A DNA stretch of 64,000 nucleotides from Ferriphaselus amnicola (GCF_000974685.2 NZ_AP018738.1:744001-808000); one strand, 5' to 3'. Numbered from the stretch's first letter, positions 46,888-56,440 are shown. Numbers and translations: made by a program. Notes: generated from the letters alone by a model not told the origin.

Positions 46888-46965
46888 AACTAGCCAACCG
46901 GCTTCCGCCGTATGTATCCTTCTGACCATTCGGTGCAATGCGCTGCATCGCATCCTAAATACCAA

Positions 46966-48252
46966 ATGCCTGAAACCCTATCCGACTGGCTCTCCTACCT
47001 CGAATCCCTACACCCCAAAACCATCGCGCTCGGCCTAGAGCGGGTGGCGCAGGTCAAGCAGCGGCTTAATCTCAATCCTGAATTTCCTGTCATCGTCGTC
47101 GGTGGCACTAACGGCAAGGGTTCGGTGTGTGCGATGCTAGAAGCCGTACTTCATGCGGCGGGCTACAAGGTTGGCTGCTACACCTCGCCGCATCTACTGG
47201 ATTTCAACGAGCGCGTCCGCATCGCCAAGCAGCAGGCGAGCGATGCGGAGCTGTGTGCGTCGTTCGAGGCGATCGAGCACTCACGCGGTGATATCCCCCT
47301 GACGTATTTCGAGTTCGGCACGCTGGCGGCGATGCAGTGTTTCATCGAGCACAAGGTGGATGTCTCCATCCTCGAAGTGGGGCTGGGCGGACGGTTGGAT
47401 GCGGTGAACGTGTTCGATGCCGATGTGGCGGTGGTGACCAGCGTGGACATTGACCATATCGATTATCTGGGCGACACACGCGAGCAGATCGCATTCGAGA
47501 AAGCGGGTATTTTCCGGCAGGGCAGGGTAGCGATCTGTGCCGATAGCGACGTGCCGTTAGCCTTGCGCGCCCATGCCGAGAAGATCGGGGCGGAGTTGTG
47601 GTGCGTGGCGAGCGAGTTTGGTTTCGAGGTTCTGTCTCATGTTCATGGAGCGGGCGCGCAGCAGTGGAACTATCACAGTCAGGTCGGTTTGCGTAATGCT
47701 TTGCCCATTCCCGCCTTGCGTGGCGCGTTTCAGTTGCACAATGCCAGCGCAGTGCTGGCGGCGCTAGATGCGTTGAAAGAGCGCTTGCCAGTGAGCATGG
47801 ATGCCGTGCGGCGCGGCTTGGTCGAGGTCCAGTTGGCAGGACGCTTCCAGTTTGTGCCGGGCACGCCGACGCTGATCCTCGATGTGGCGCACAACCCGCA
47901 CGCCGCGCGCTCGTTAGCGCAGAACCTCGCCAGTCTGCCGCCTGCCAAGACCTACGCAGTGTTCGCCATGCTCAAGGACAAAGACATGGCAGGCGTGGTC
48001 GAAGCGCTGAAGGATCAAATTGACGTGTGGTTGGTGGCGGGGATAGCCGCGCCGCGCGGAGCAACGGCTAAAGAACTGGCGCAGGTGTTGCGCGAGGCAA
48101 GCGTGCAAGGTGAGATCGTGACTTTTGAAAATACTGCGGCTGCCTTGCTTCATGCCTGCAAGGTAGTGGCTGAAACTGATAGAATCGCGGCCTTCGGTTC
48201 ATTCTACACAGTGGCGGAAGTGATGCAGGCGCGCAAACTGCGCGTAGGCTGA
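46966..48252 (+). CDS. folC: Bifunctional folylpolyglutamate synthase/dihydrofolate synthase
   Basis: FolC adds glutamate to dihydropteroate and then to folates. The 428-residue Mur-ligase-like protein has the P-loop VVGGTNGKGSVCAMLEAVL, YTSPHLLDFNERVRI, VSILEVGLGGRLDAVN, VTSVDIDHIDYLG and the C-terminal LILDVAHNPHAARSLAQNL. The ATG at 46966 gives MPETLSDWLSYLESLHPK, the usual FolC N-terminus. The upstream ATG (46912) lies in non-conserved sequence. folC, the SPOR gene, cvpA and purF are tightly packed. Confidence 0.97.
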   Translation: MPETLSDWLSYLESLHPKTIALGLERVAQVKQRLNLNPEFPVIVVGGTNGKGSVCAMLEAVLHAAGYKVGCYTSPHLLDFNERVRIAKQQASDAELCASFEAIEHSRGDIPLTYFEFGTLAAMQCFIEHKVDVSILEVGLGGRLDAVNVFDADVAVVTSVDIDHIDYLGDTREQIAFEKAGIFRQGRVAICADSDVPLALRAHAEKIGAELWCVASEFGFEVLSHVHGAGAQQWNYHSQVGLRNALPIPALRGAFQLHNASAVLAALDALKERLPVSMDAVRRGLVEVQLAGRFQFVPGTPTLILDVAHNPHAARSLAQNLASLPPAKTYAVFAMLKDKDMAGVVEALKDQIDVWLVAGIAAPRGATAKELAQVLREASVQGEIVTFENTAAALLHACKVVAETDRIAAFGSFYTVAEVMQARKLRVG

Positions 48253-48270
48253 CTTCAACAGGTACGGGCG

Positions 48271-48948
48271 ATGGCAACAAAACAGGTGACAGACGAGGAA
48301 TCTAGCCTTAAACGGCAGGCACGACGCAGGTTGATCGGCGCAGTGGCGCTGGTTACGGCGGTGGCGGTGATCCTGCCTATGGTGCTGGATAGCGAGCCCA
48401 AGCCAGCAGGGGTGGACATCGAGTTGCGCATTCCTGATAAGGAAAAGGTCGCGGCTTTCCGGCCACAAGAACCAACGCCTGCGCCCGTTGTTGTTGCCTC
48501 GGCGGTTCCAGCCGATTCGGCGCCGGTCGCTGCCGACACGGCGGTTGCCGCGTCGGCTGTAGCGCCCCTGCCTCAGGCTGCTGCCCCCGAGCCAGCGATG
48601 CAGTCCGAAAAAAAACCACTTCCAGTTTCAGCGATCAAGCCAGAGCCCAAGGCCGAGGTGAAGTCTCCCGCCAAGGTCGAGCCGACGCATAAGGCAGAGG
48701 ATGCTAAGGCCGATGGCGGCAAGGCGAGTTTCGTTCTTCAGATCGGTGCGTATGCCAATGCTGAGATCGCCAAAGACTGGCAAGTCAAACTCAAGAAGCA
48801 AGGCTTTCATGCTTATACCGAGTCGGCGGGTGAGCGCACTCGCTTGCGTGTGGGGCCATTCAGCTCGCGTGACGCCGCAGATGGCGCGCGCCAAAAGTTG
48901 GTTGGGCTGGGGCTCCATCCTGATTTAATTGATTTAGGGAGTAAATGA
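48271..48948 (+). CDS. SPOR-domain protein (DedD-like)
   Basis: A 225-residue inner-membrane protein with a short cytoplasmic N-terminus and one membrane helix (LIGAVALVTAVAVILPMVL). A long proline/alanine-rich periplasmic linker (about 75-145) follows. The C-terminal SPOR domain (about 150-225) has FVLQIGAYANAEIAKDWQVKLKKQGF and RLRVGPFSSRDAADGARQKL. SPOR domains bind denuded peptidoglycan at the septum. Position between folC and cvpA equals dedD in E. coli, so a cell-division role is likely. Stop overlaps the cvpA start. Confidence 0.93.
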   Translation: MATKQVTDEESSLKRQARRRLIGAVALVTAVAVILPMVLDSEPKPAGVDIELRIPDKEKVAAFRPQEPTPAPVVVASAVPADSAPVAADTAVAASAVAPLPQAAAPEPAMQSEKKPLPVSAIKPEPKAEVKSPAKVEPTHKAEDAKADGGKASFVLQIGAYANAEIAKDWQVKLKKQGFHAYTESAGERTRLRVGPFSSRDAADGARQKLVGLGLHPDLIDLGSK

Positions 48949-49436
48949 TGACCATTTTTGATTTCGTGGTGATCGGTGTCATGCTGTTCTCGATCGCCCT
49001 CGGGCTATGGCGCGGCTTGGCTCACGAGGCGATGTCCCTCGTCGGTTTGGTCATCGGCTATCAATTGGCTCGGATGTACAGCCACGCTTTGGGTGTGTTG
49101 CTGCCCGCAGCTTCGGGGCCGGAATATGTACGAGTGATGGTCGCTTTCGTGGCGATCTTCGTGGTGGTGGTGTTTGCTTTCGATGCGGTCGCGTGGATGG
49201 TCTCCAAGTTGATGGTCAAGGTCGGTGTGGGTTGGTTGAACCGAATACTAGGGGGCGCATTCGGTTCGCTGCGTGGAGCATTGTTGTTGCTTATCCTGAC
49301 TTGGTTGGGAGGCATGACCAGCCTGCCTCAGCAAGAATTCTGGCGGCAGGCTAGTTTCAGTCGCCCACTGGTCAGCATCGCGTTGGAGCAGAAGGATTGG
49401 CTGCCCGATAGCCTCGCGCAGCGCTTGCATTATTGA
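48948..49436 (+). CDS. cvpA: CvpA family membrane protein
   Basis: A 162-residue protein with four predicted membrane helices, beginning FDFVVIGVMLFSIALGLWRGLAHEAMSLVGLVIGY. The later block GGAFGSLRGALLLLILTWLGG is also typical. CvpA is needed for colicin V production in E. coli and more generally for envelope stress tolerance. An in-frame ATG one codon earlier (48945) overlaps the SPOR stop, but AGGGAG at 48936-48941 is better spaced for 48948. The gene precedes purF, as in many proteobacteria. Confidence 0.93.
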   Translation: MTIFDFVVIGVMLFSIALGLWRGLAHEAMSLVGLVIGYQLARMYSHALGVLLPAASGPEYVRVMVAFVAIFVVVVFAFDAVAWMVSKLMVKVGVGWLNRILGGAFGSLRGALLLLILTWLGGMTSLPQQEFWRQASFSRPLVSIALEQKDWLPDSLAQRLHY

Positions 49437-49457
49437 TATTCGTATTGGACTGAATCT

Positions 49458-50984
49458 ATGTGTGGCATTTTAGGCGTAGTAGCGCAAACCCCCGTCAACC
49501 AGTTGCTGTATGACGGTTTGCAAGTTCTGCAACATCGCGGACAGGATGCGGCGGGTATCGCCACTCTGGAGGGGCGCACTTTCTGTTTGCATAAGGGCAA
49601 TGGCCTCGTGCGCGACGTGTTCCGAACTCGCAATATGCGCGCCCTTAAGGGCAACGCGGGCATCGCCCATGTGCGCTATCCAACCGCAGGTAATGCGGTG
49701 GATCACAACGAGGCGCAACCGTTCTATGTGAACTCTCCGTTCGGTATCGTGCTGGGTCATAACGGGAATCTGACCAATACGGAAGAGTTGCGTCGTGCCA
49801 TGTACAAGCAGGATCTGCGGCACATCAACACCGGCTCGGATTCTGAAGTGTTGCTCAATGTGCTGGCACATGAGATTCAGGCTCAAGCCACAGGCTTCTG
49901 CCTTGATCCGCAAAAGATATTCGCCGCCGTGGCAGGGGTGCAGCGCCGGGTGAAGGGCGCGTATGCTGTGGTTGCAATGATCGCGGGCTATGGTCTGTTG
50001 GCTTTCCGCGATCCGCATGGCATTCGTCCGCTGGTGGTCGGTACGCACGAGATGAACGGCAAGGCCGAGTACCTGGTGGCCTCGGAAAGTGTGGCGCTGG
50101 ATACGCTGGGCTTCAAGTTCGAGCGCGACATCGCGCCGGGTGAGGCGGTGTTCATCGATTTCGATGGCAACATACATAGTCAGCAGTGTGCCGAGGGCGC
50201 GACGCTCAATCCCTGCATCTTCGAGTACGTCTATTTTGCCCGCCCAGATTCAGTGATGGATGGCATCTCCGTGTATGCCACGCGTTTGTACATGGGCGAG
50301 TATTTGGCCGAAAAACTCAAGCGTGAGTGGGGCGAACACGACATCGACGTAGTGATCCCGATTCCTGACTCCAGCCGCCCTAGTGCGCTGCAACTGGCCA
50401 ACCATCTCGGCATCCCATTCCGCGAAGGCTTCGTCAAGAACCGCTACATCGGCCGCACGTTTATCATGCCGGGGCAGGCGATGCGCAAGAAGTCGGTGCG
50501 CCAGAAGCTCAACGCCATTGCGGTCGAATTCAAAGATAAGAACGTGTTGTTGGTGGACGATTCTATCGTGCGCGGCACCACCAGCCGCGAGATCGTGCAG
50601 ATGGCGCGTGACGCTGGGGCGCGCAAGGTATATTTCGCTTCCGCTGCCCCTCCCGTCTGCTTCCCCAATGTCTATGGCATCGATATGCCGACGCGTCAGG
50701 AACTGATTGCCACCAATCGTACCGACGAGCAAATCTGCCATGAGATCAGCGCCGATCGCTTGATCTATCAGGATCTGGATGACCTCAAGGCCGCAGTGAA
50801 GAAGGCTAATCCGCACATCGAAAGTTTTGATGCTTCCTGTTTTGATGGCGTTTACATCACTGGGGATATCACCCCTGATTACCTTGATGCTGTTGAAGCG
50901 GCTCGCAGCGGCAAGACTAAGCTTTCCACCTTAGAGGAAGATCAGATGGAGCTGGATTTGGCCATGAGCGCATCGTCGATGTAG
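49458..50984 (+). CDS. purF: Amidophosphoribosyltransferase
   Basis: PurF transfers the glutamine amide to PRPP, the first committed step of purine synthesis. The 508-residue protein begins [10 protein letters not shown], placing the catalytic cysteine directly after the removed methionine with no propeptide. The glutaminase half has [22 protein letters not shown] and [10 protein letters not shown]. The phosphoribosyl half has the PRPP loop [14 protein letters not shown] and the preceding [12 protein letters not shown]. It is followed by metZ, a typical betaproteobacterial order. Confidence 0.98.
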   Translation: MCGILGVVAQTPVNQLLYDGLQVLQHRGQDAAGIATLEGRTFCLHKGNGLVRDVFRTRNMRALKGNAGIAHVRYPTAGNAVDHNEAQPFYVNSPFGIVLGHNGNLTNTEELRRAMYKQDLRHINTGSDSEVLLNVLAHEIQAQATGFCLDPQKIFAAVAGVQRRVKGAYAVVAMIAGYGLLAFRDPHGIRPLVVGTHEMNGKAEYLVASESVALDTLGFKFERDIAPGEAVFIDFDGNIHSQQCAEGATLNPCIFEYVYFARPDSVMDGISVYATRLYMGEYLAEKLKREWGEHDIDVVIPIPDSSRPSALQLANHLGIPFREGFVKNRYIGRTFIMPGQAMRKKSVRQKLNAIAVEFKDKNVLLVDDSIVRGTTSREIVQMARDAGARKVYFASAAPPVCFPNVYGIDMPTRQELIATNRTDEQICHEISADRLIYQDLDDLKAAVKKANPHIESFDASCFDGVYITGDITPDYLDAVEAARSGKTKLSTLEEDQMELDLAMSASSM

Positions 50985-50988
50985 TCAG

Positions 50989-51017
50989 TTGACGTGTCAC
51001 AAGGCGAGTGCTAATTT
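50989..51017 (+). promoter_or_regulatory. Predicted promoter for the metZ riboswitch transcript
   Basis: TTGACG (50989-50994), a 17-nt spacer and TAATTT (51012-51017), just after the purF stop. Initiation would fall near 51024, where the SAM-II aptamer begins. Confidence 0.6.
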
Positions 51018-51021
51018 CCGC

Positions 51022-51117
51022 CTGCGCCGATTTGAGGAACAGCTTGCGGGCGCGTTAAAAATACAGCTAAAGCGGGTGAACCCGGTTTAGCTCTAAGCTT
51101 TCCGGGTTTTGCTTTTG
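51022..51117 (+). promoter_or_regulatory. SAM-II riboswitch with terminator-type expression platform, upstream of metZ
   Basis: The aptamer (51022-51073) reads TGCGCCGATTTGAG, then GCTTGCGGGCGCGTTAAAAA and AGCTAAAG. These match SAM-II landmarks: the GCGC helix P1, the GATTT and TTGC loop elements, GCGCGTTAAA, and the 3' pseudoknot strand GCTAAA. P1 can form between GCGCC (51024-51028) and GGCGC (51049-51053). Downstream, 51065-51092 forms a long hairpin that captures GCTAAA. AACCCGG (51079-51085) can instead pair with CCGGGTT (51102-51108) before a T-rich run as a terminator. SAM-II normally represses methionine genes when S-adenosylmethionine is abundant. Confidence 0.88.
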
Positions 51118-51126
51118 GGAGTCACC

Positions 51127-52302
51127 ATGTCAGATTTTGAAAATTACCAGCCTGAGACATTGGCGGTGCGCGCGGGCACCGAGCGTAGCCAGTTCCACGA
51201 ACACAGCGAGGCGATGTTCCTGACCTCCAGCTTTGTGTTCGATAGCGCAGAGCAAGCGGCCAAGCGCTTCATCGGCGAAGAACCGGGCAACATCTACGCA
51301 CGCTTCACCAATCCGACGGTGACCATGTTCGAGCAGCGGCTGGCGGCGCTAGAAGGTGCGGAACAGTGCATTGCCACAGCGTCCGGCATGTCGGCGATTC
51401 TGGCGGCGTGCATGGGCTTGCTCAAGGCGGGCGATCATGTGGTGGCCTCGCAGAGCCTGTTTGGCGCGACGGTGAATCTGTTCAACAACATCCTGAAGAA
51501 GTTCGGCATCGAGACAACTTACGTGTCGGCGACTGACGTGGCGCAATGGCGCGCCGCCGTGTGTCCCAACACTAAACTGTTCTTTTTGGAAACGCCGTCG
51601 AATCCGCTGACCGAGATCTCCGACATCGCGTCGATCTCCGCTGTGGCGAAGGAATGTGGCGCGCTGCTGGCGGTGGACAATTGCTTCTGCACGCCCATCC
51701 TGCAACAGCCGCTTAAACTGGGCGCGGACATTGTGATCCACTCCGCTACCAAATACATCGACGGTCAGGGGCGGGTGCTCGGCGGTGCAGTGCTGGGTGG
51801 CAAAAAGCTGCTGGAAGGCGTGTACGGATTTTTGCGTACCGCCGGTCCGACCATGAGCGCGTTCAATGCCTGGGTGTTTTTGAAGGGGCTGGAGACGCTC
51901 AAACTGCGCATGGATGCACACAGTGCCAACGCTTTGCAACTGGCGCAGTGGCTGGAGCAACAGCCCAATGTGGCGCGCGTGTTCTACCCCGGTTTGCCTT
52001 CGCATCCACAACATGCACTGGCGATGACGCAGCAAAAGAGTGGCGGCGGCATCGTGTCGTTCGAGGTGAAGGGTGGCAAGGATGCGGCTTGGCGGGTGAT
52101 CGACAGCACCAAAATGGTGTCGGTGACCGCTAATCTGGGCGATACCAGGACCACGATTACCCATCCCGCTAGCACCACACATGCGCGCATCACGCCGGAA
52201 GCACGCGCGGCGGCGGGCATCAGCGATGGCCTGATCCGCATCGCGGTCGGGCTGGAGGCGGTGGTCGATATTCAAAACGATCTGGCGAGGGGTTTGGCTT
52301 AG
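51127..52302 (+). CDS. metZ: O-succinylhomoserine sulfhydrylase
   Basis: MetZ makes homocysteine directly from O-succinylhomoserine and sulfide. The 391-residue PLP enzyme has ETLAVRAGTERS, YARFTNPTVTMFEQRLAALEGAE, TASGMSAILA, the PLP-binding segment VIHSATKYIDGQGRVLGGAV and VTANLGDTRTTITHPASTTH. The upstream frame is open, but the ATG at 51127 (preceded by TTTGGGAG) gives MSDFENYQPETL. Regulation by the SAM-II riboswitch immediately upstream fits its role in methionine synthesis. Confidence 0.95.
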   Translation: MSDFENYQPETLAVRAGTERSQFHEHSEAMFLTSSFVFDSAEQAAKRFIGEEPGNIYARFTNPTVTMFEQRLAALEGAEQCIATASGMSAILAACMGLLKAGDHVVASQSLFGATVNLFNNILKKFGIETTYVSATDVAQWRAAVCPNTKLFFLETPSNPLTEISDIASISAVAKECGALLAVDNCFCTPILQQPLKLGADIVIHSATKYIDGQGRVLGGAVLGGKKLLEGVYGFLRTAGPTMSAFNAWVFLKGLETLKLRMDAHSANALQLAQWLEQQPNVARVFYPGLPSHPQHALAMTQQKSGGGIVSFEVKGGKDAAWRVIDSTKMVSVTANLGDTRTTITHPASTTHARITPEARAAAGISDGLIRIAVGLEAVVDIQNDLARGLA

Positions 52303-52329
52303 CTTTCTCTCGGCCTTCGGAGGACATCA

Positions 52330-52821
52330 ATGGACATTCTTGCTGCGCAAGTAGGTGGGTTGCTCAAGTCGCACGGCATGATGCTAGCGACGGCGGAATC
52401 CTGCACGGGCGGTGCGGTATCGGCGGCCATTACTGACATCGCGGGGAGTTCGGCGTGGTTCGAGCGCGGCTTCGTCACGTATGCCAATGTTGCTAAGATC
52501 GAAATGCTGGGGGTGAATCAGGCTACGCTGGCAAGATACGGCGCAGTGAGCGAAGCCGTGGTGCGCGAGATGGCGACGGGCGCGTTGCTGCGCAGCCATG
52601 CCCAATTCGCGGTGGCCGTCAGCGGCATCGCTGGGCCGGATGGTGGTACGCCGGATAAGCCGGTTGGCACGGTCTGGTTCGCTTGGGCGCGCAAGCACGG
52701 CGAGGTCGTCTCCCGCTTGCATCATATCGCTGGCGGACGCGGCGAAGTCCGAGCGCAGTCAGTCCACATCGCTTTGCAAGGTGTGTCCGATCTACTCAAT
52801 CAACAAACCCTGCTGGCCTGA
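52330..52821 (+). CDS. pncC: Nicotinamide-nucleotide amidohydrolase (CinA C-terminal domain)
   Basis: PncC deamidates nicotinamide mononucleotide to nicotinate mononucleotide in NAD recycling. The 163-residue protein is only the C-terminal CinA domain. It has [39 protein letters not shown] (family signature region with the catalytic serine), [17 protein letters not shown] and [22 protein letters not shown]. There is no N-terminal MoeA-like domain, as is usual for PncC in proteobacteria. A CGGAGGAC site precedes the ATG. It is 2 nt from the next gene. Confidence 0.95.
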   Translation: MDILAAQVGGLLKSHGMMLATAESCTGGAVSAAITDIAGSSAWFERGFVTYANVAKIEMLGVNQATLARYGAVSEAVVREMATGALLRSHAQFAVAVSGIAGPDGGTPDKPVGTVWFAWARKHGEVVSRLHHIAGGRGEVRAQSVHIALQGVSDLLNQQTLLA

Positions 52822-52823
52822 TT

Positions 52824-53555
52824 ATGGAAAAAGTACGCCTCTCAAAACTCATGTCGGAACAGGGCCTGTGCTCGCGGCGTGAAGCGGATAGTTACATCGA
52901 GCGCGGCTGGGTGCGGGTGGACGGTGTGGTGGTGAGCGAGTTGGGTACGAAGATCTTGCCGAGTCAGCGCATCACCTTGGAGCGCGCGGCGCAGGCACAG
53001 CAGCAGGCGCGTGTGACTATTTTGCTGCACAAGCCGGTTGGCTACGTGTCTGCGCAGGCCGAAGACGGTTACAAGCCAGCGGTGACCTTGATCGGCGCGG
53101 CAAGTCGGTTCGCAGGCGATACTGCGCAGATCGATTTTCATCCCTCGCAGTTGCGTGGTATCGCACCTGCCGGTCGCTTGGACATCGACTCGCAAGGCTT
53201 GCTGGTGCTGACTCAGGATGGTCGCATCGCTAAACAGTTGATCGGCGATGACTCGCAGGTGGAGAAAGAGTATCTGGTGCGCGTGCAAGGCAAGTTGGAC
53301 GAGCGCGGGCTGGCGCTGCTCAATCACGGGCTGACGCTGGACGGCGTGAAGCTGCGTCCGGCCAAAGTGAGTTGGCTGAATGATGACCAGTTGCGTTTCA
53401 TTTTGCGCGAAGGGCGTAAACGGCAGATCCGCCGTATGTGCGAACTCGTCGGGCTGAAGGTGGTCGGGCTGAAACGCGTGCGTATCGGCAAGGTGAAGTT
53501 GTCTGATTTACCGCCGGGGCAATGGCGCTATCTGCGTGCAGACGAGGGGTTTTGA
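52824..53555 (+). CDS. 23S rRNA pseudouridine synthase, RsuA/RluF family
   Basis: A 243-residue pseudouridine synthase. An N-terminal S4 domain ([31 protein letters not shown]) leads to the catalytic domain with the aspartate in [20 protein letters not shown]. Further blocks are [12 protein letters not shown] and [28 protein letters not shown]. The wording around LDIDSQGLL and the C-terminus suggests RluF (U2604 of 23S rRNA) or a close relative, but RsuA or RluE cannot be excluded. The start at 52824 is 2 nt after pncC; the stop overlaps the mscS start. Confidence 0.9.
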   Translation: MEKVRLSKLMSEQGLCSRREADSYIERGWVRVDGVVVSELGTKILPSQRITLERAAQAQQQARVTILLHKPVGYVSAQAEDGYKPAVTLIGAASRFAGDTAQIDFHPSQLRGIAPAGRLDIDSQGLLVLTQDGRIAKQLIGDDSQVEKEYLVRVQGKLDERGLALLNHGLTLDGVKLRPAKVSWLNDDQLRFILREGRKRQIRRMCELVGLKVVGLKRVRIGKVKLSDLPPGQWRYLRADEGF

Positions 53556-54448
53556 TGGCCTTCTTCAAGACATTGTGGAATGACACGCTGGGCTTTTTGC
53601 GTGAGCCACTATTCGAGATCGGCAAGACGGACATCACGTTGCTACGTATCGTGGGTATGGCGGTCATCTTGATGGCGGCATGGAAGCTATCGGGCGCGGT
53701 GCGTCGTTCTATCTCGCGCATGACAGTCGATCCTAAGAACGATCCCGGTGTCTATCTGTTGCAGCGCATCAGTGGTTATCTGGTATGGGTCGTTGGGGTG
53801 CTGCTCGCGCTCAATTTCATGGGCTTCGAGCTTTCCAGCTTGGCTTTTCTTGGCGGTGCAGTCGGTGTCGGTCTGGGCTTCGGCTTGCAGAACATCCTCA
53901 ACAACTTTGTCTCCGGCATCATCATTTTGTTCGAGAAGACCATAAAGGTCGGCGATGTGGTTGATCTGCAATCGGGCGTGACCGGTGTGGTGATCGAGAT
54001 CAATCTGCGCTACACCCGCATCACCACCTCCGATCTGATGGATGTGTTGGTGCCGAACTCAGAATTCATCAGCGGACGTGTAGTCAACTGGTCGTTCGGC
54101 GAAGCGGTGCGGCGTACTCATATCCCGTTCTCAGTGGCTTACGGTACGGACAAGGAATCAGTGCGTGAGGCGGGTATCGCGGCTGCCACGACTTTGCCTC
54201 AGACCCTGCGCGGGGCGGGGCGCGACCCAGATGTGTGGCTGGTGAGGCTAGGGGATAGCGGACTGGATTTTGAGCTGGTGGTGTGGATAGGTGAGGATTC
54301 GCTCGGACATCCAAAGTCAACTCAGGCGAGGTACCTATGGGCGTTGGAAACGCAACTTCGCTTGCGCGGCATCGAAGTTCCCTATCCGCAGCGCGACATG
54401 CGCATCAAAGAAGGCAAGATCAGCGTATCACTGGTGCGGGCTGGCTGA
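53555..54448 (+). CDS. MscS-family mechanosensitive ion channel
   Basis: A 297-residue inner-membrane channel that releases solutes on hypo-osmotic shock. Membrane helices lie near 25-45 and 70-90, and the pore helix is GAVGVGLGFGLQNILNNFVSG. The beta domain VGDVVDLQSGVTGVVIEINLRYTRITT and the block VLVPNSEFISGRVVNWS are typical of MscS. The C-terminal alpha/beta region ends in PYPQRDMRI, a conserved MscS ending. The ATG overlaps the stop of the pseudouridine synthase gene. Confidence 0.94.
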   Translation: MAFFKTLWNDTLGFLREPLFEIGKTDITLLRIVGMAVILMAAWKLSGAVRRSISRMTVDPKNDPGVYLLQRISGYLVWVVGVLLALNFMGFELSSLAFLGGAVGVGLGFGLQNILNNFVSGIIILFEKTIKVGDVVDLQSGVTGVVIEINLRYTRITTSDLMDVLVPNSEFISGRVVNWSFGEAVRRTHIPFSVAYGTDKESVREAGIAAATTLPQTLRGAGRDPDVWLVRLGDSGLDFELVVWIGEDSLGHPKSTQARYLWALETQLRLRGIEVPYPQRDMRIKEGKISVSLVRAG

Positions 54449-54449
54449 C

Positions 54450-55484
54450 TTAGGGCGCTGGGTTCGGGTATCGCCGATGCACTGCTTCGATGTTCTCTAG
54501 CACTTCAGTCGATAGCTGGACGTTGGCGCTATCCAGATTCTCTTGTAGCTGTCCCAATGTCGTTGCGCCGAGAATTACGCTGGTGGTGAACTCGCGTGTG
54601 CGGGCGTAGGCGAGTGCCAACGTGGCCGGGCTCAAACCCGACGCTTGCGCGATGTGCATGTATTCGCGGCAGGCAGCTGGTACGTTGGGCTTGTTGTAGC
54701 GCTGGCCGAAGTTGGGGTACAGGGTGATGCGACCATGCGCGTGGGGATCGATGAGATATTTTCCAGTGAGATGGCCGAAGGCCAGCGGGCTGTAGGCGAG
54801 TAAGCCAACATCGACATGGTGGCAGACTTCAGCTAAGCCACTTTCGAAGGTGCGGTTCATCAGATGGTAGGCGTTTTGGATGCTGACGATCTTCGGTAAG
54901 CCGAGCTGTTCGGCACAACGTACGAATTCCATCACGCCCCACGGTGTTTCGTTGCTCAATCCGATGTGACGAACTTTGCCCGCTTTGACCAGCTCGGCCA
55001 AGGCTGCGAGCTGTTCGGCGATCGGCGTGCTATCACGCTCTTGTGTCGCGTCGTAGCTGGTCGCGCCGAACATCGGCACGTAGCGATCCGGCCAGTGGAT
55101 CTGGTAGAGATCGATGTAATCAGTTTGCAAACGGCTCAAACTTGCGTCAACTGCGGCGTTCAGATGTTCGCGGTTGATACGTGGCGTGCCGCGTATCCAG
55201 TTGAACCCGCGCGCCGGCCCGGCGATCTTGGTGGCGACGATGAGCTGGTCGCGCTGCTGGTGTTTTAACCAGGAGCCAATGTAGGCCTCGGTGCGATGTA
55301 CCGTTTCGGCGCGCGGCGCAACAGGATACATCTCGGCAGTGTCGATGAAATTGACGCCATGAGCGATGGCGAGATCGAGCTGGGCGTGAGCCTCGACTTC
55401 AGTGTTCTGTTCGCCAAAAGTCATCGTGCCCAAACACAGGGCTGACACCATCAAGTCGCTGCTACCTAATTTTCGGTATTCCAC
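54450..55484 (-). CDS. Aldo/keto reductase (Tas-like)
   Basis: A 344-residue NADPH-dependent oxidoreductase with the AKR TIM barrel. The catalytic tetrad is visible as the aspartate in VNFIDTAEMYP (with its tyrosine), the lysine in IVATKIAGPARG and the histidine in LYQIHWPDRYVP. Start and end match Tas proteins (MEYRKLGSSDLMVSALCLGTMTFGEQNT and LGATTLGQLQENL). E. coli Tas complements a tyrosine auxotroph; the true substrate is unknown. It is convergent with the mscS gene (1 nt between stops). Confidence 0.93.
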   Translation of the reverse strand: MEYRKLGSSDLMVSALCLGTMTFGEQNTEVEAHAQLDLAIAHGVNFIDTAEMYPVAPRAETVHRTEAYIGSWLKHQQRDQLIVATKIAGPARGFNWIRGTPRINREHLNAAVDASLSRLQTDYIDLYQIHWPDRYVPMFGATSYDATQERDSTPIAEQLAALAELVKAGKVRHIGLSNETPWGVMEFVRCAEQLGLPKIVSIQNAYHLMNRTFESGLAEVCHHVDVGLLAYSPLAFGHLTGKYLIDPHAHGRITLYPNFGQRYNKPNVPAACREYMHIAQASGLSPATLALAYARTREFTTSVILGATTLGQLQENLDSANVQLSTEVLENIEAVHRRYPNPAP

Positions 55485-55598
55485 GTTGTTCTTCCTAAAG
55501 TGCTTGGCGGCTATTTTAACGCCGATGAGGTGGAGGTGATTGCCTTCCGATGCGGCGAAATTTATAGTGCCGCACCGTAACCCTGCGTTCTAGCTGTG

Positions 55599-55976
55599 AT
55601 GAAGATCTCCTCCCTGTTGCACGCCACGTTTTTGTCCGCCGATCTGGTGCGGTCGCGCGCATTCTACGAAGGCTTGTTGAGCCTGTCGCCCGATCCGGCG
55701 CGACCATCCATGAGTTTCGATGGCGTGTGGTATGACGTGGCTGACGGTCAGCAAATCCATCTGATGCGCTTGCCCGACCCAGAGGTGGGTTTGTTGCGCC
55801 CGGAGCATGGCGGGCGAGATCGCCATCTGGCGGTGGCGGTGGACGATGTGACGGAATTGGCGCAGCGCTTGGCCGCAGCGGGCATCGCCTACACGCAAAG
55901 CCAGTCCGGTCGACGCGCCTTATTCTGCCGCGATCCGGACGGCAATGCGTTGGAATTCATTGAGGTCAATGCGTGA
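55599..55976 (+). CDS. VOC-superfamily protein (glyoxalase-like)
   Basis: A 125-residue single-domain vicinal oxygen chelate protein. Segments: LLHATFLSADLVRSRAFYEGLLSL, SFDGVWYDVADGQQIHLMRLPDPE, GGRDRHLAVAVDDVTELAQRLAAAGI and FCRDPDGNALEFIEVN. Histidine and glutamate ligands sit at the usual positions for metal binding, so it may act as a glyoxalase or dioxygenase, but the substrate is unknown. No good ribosome-binding site is visible; a GTG one codon earlier is also possible. It overlaps the next gene by 4 nt. Confidence 0.85.
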   Translation: MKISSLLHATFLSADLVRSRAFYEGLLSLSPDPARPSMSFDGVWYDVADGQQIHLMRLPDPEVGLLRPEHGGRDRHLAVAVDDVTELAQRLAAAGIAYTQSQSGRRALFCRDPDGNALEFIEVNA

Positions 55977-56362
55977 AGAAGCACGCGCCAGTGCTGGATT
56001 GCCCTTGCGGTAGCGGACGCAGCTACGCCACGTGCTGTCAGCCTTGGCACGCTGGCTCAGCCTCACCTACCGCAGAAGCCTTGATGCGTTCACGTTATGC
56101 CGCTTACGTGCTGGAGCTTGCGCCGTACCTGCTGGCGACTTGGCACGCCAGTACCCGTCCTGCCGAGATCGTGTTCGACGATCCGCGCCCGAAATGGTTA
56201 GGATTGCAAGTGTTGCGCCATCAGGCTGAAGAAGATAGTGCGGTAGTCGAGTTCGTTGCGCGCTATCGTGTTGGCGGTCGTGCGGAGCGTATGCGCGAAG
56301 TCAGTCACTTCGTGCGTGAGGAAGGTCGCTGGTTCTACGTGCAGGGTGATTTCCCAGAGTAG
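55973..56362 (+). CDS. YchJ family protein with SEC-C motif
   Basis: A 129-residue protein of the YchJ (UPF0225) type. The N-terminal SEC-C zinc motif is CPCGSGRSYATCCQPWH; the body has an NTF2-like pattern, with AEALMRSRYAAYVL and VVEFVARYRVGGRAERMREVSHFVRE. Members often accompany SecA-like or heme-binding proteins, but the function is unknown. The start is a GTG at 55973, within the last codons of the VOC gene, giving MKKHAPVLDCPCGSGR. hfq follows 78 nt downstream. Confidence 0.9.
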   Translation: MKKHAPVLDCPCGSGRSYATCCQPWHAGSASPTAEALMRSRYAAYVLELAPYLLATWHASTRPAEIVFDDPRPKWLGLQVLRHQAEEDSAVVEFVARYRVGGRAERMREVSHFVREEGRWFYVQGDFPE

Positions 56363-56440
56363 CTATCACGTTTGCCCCTTTCGGTGCGCCCGAAAATCCA
56401 GTACAGTGCCTGCCCCAATAACAACAAAGCGAGTAGAACC

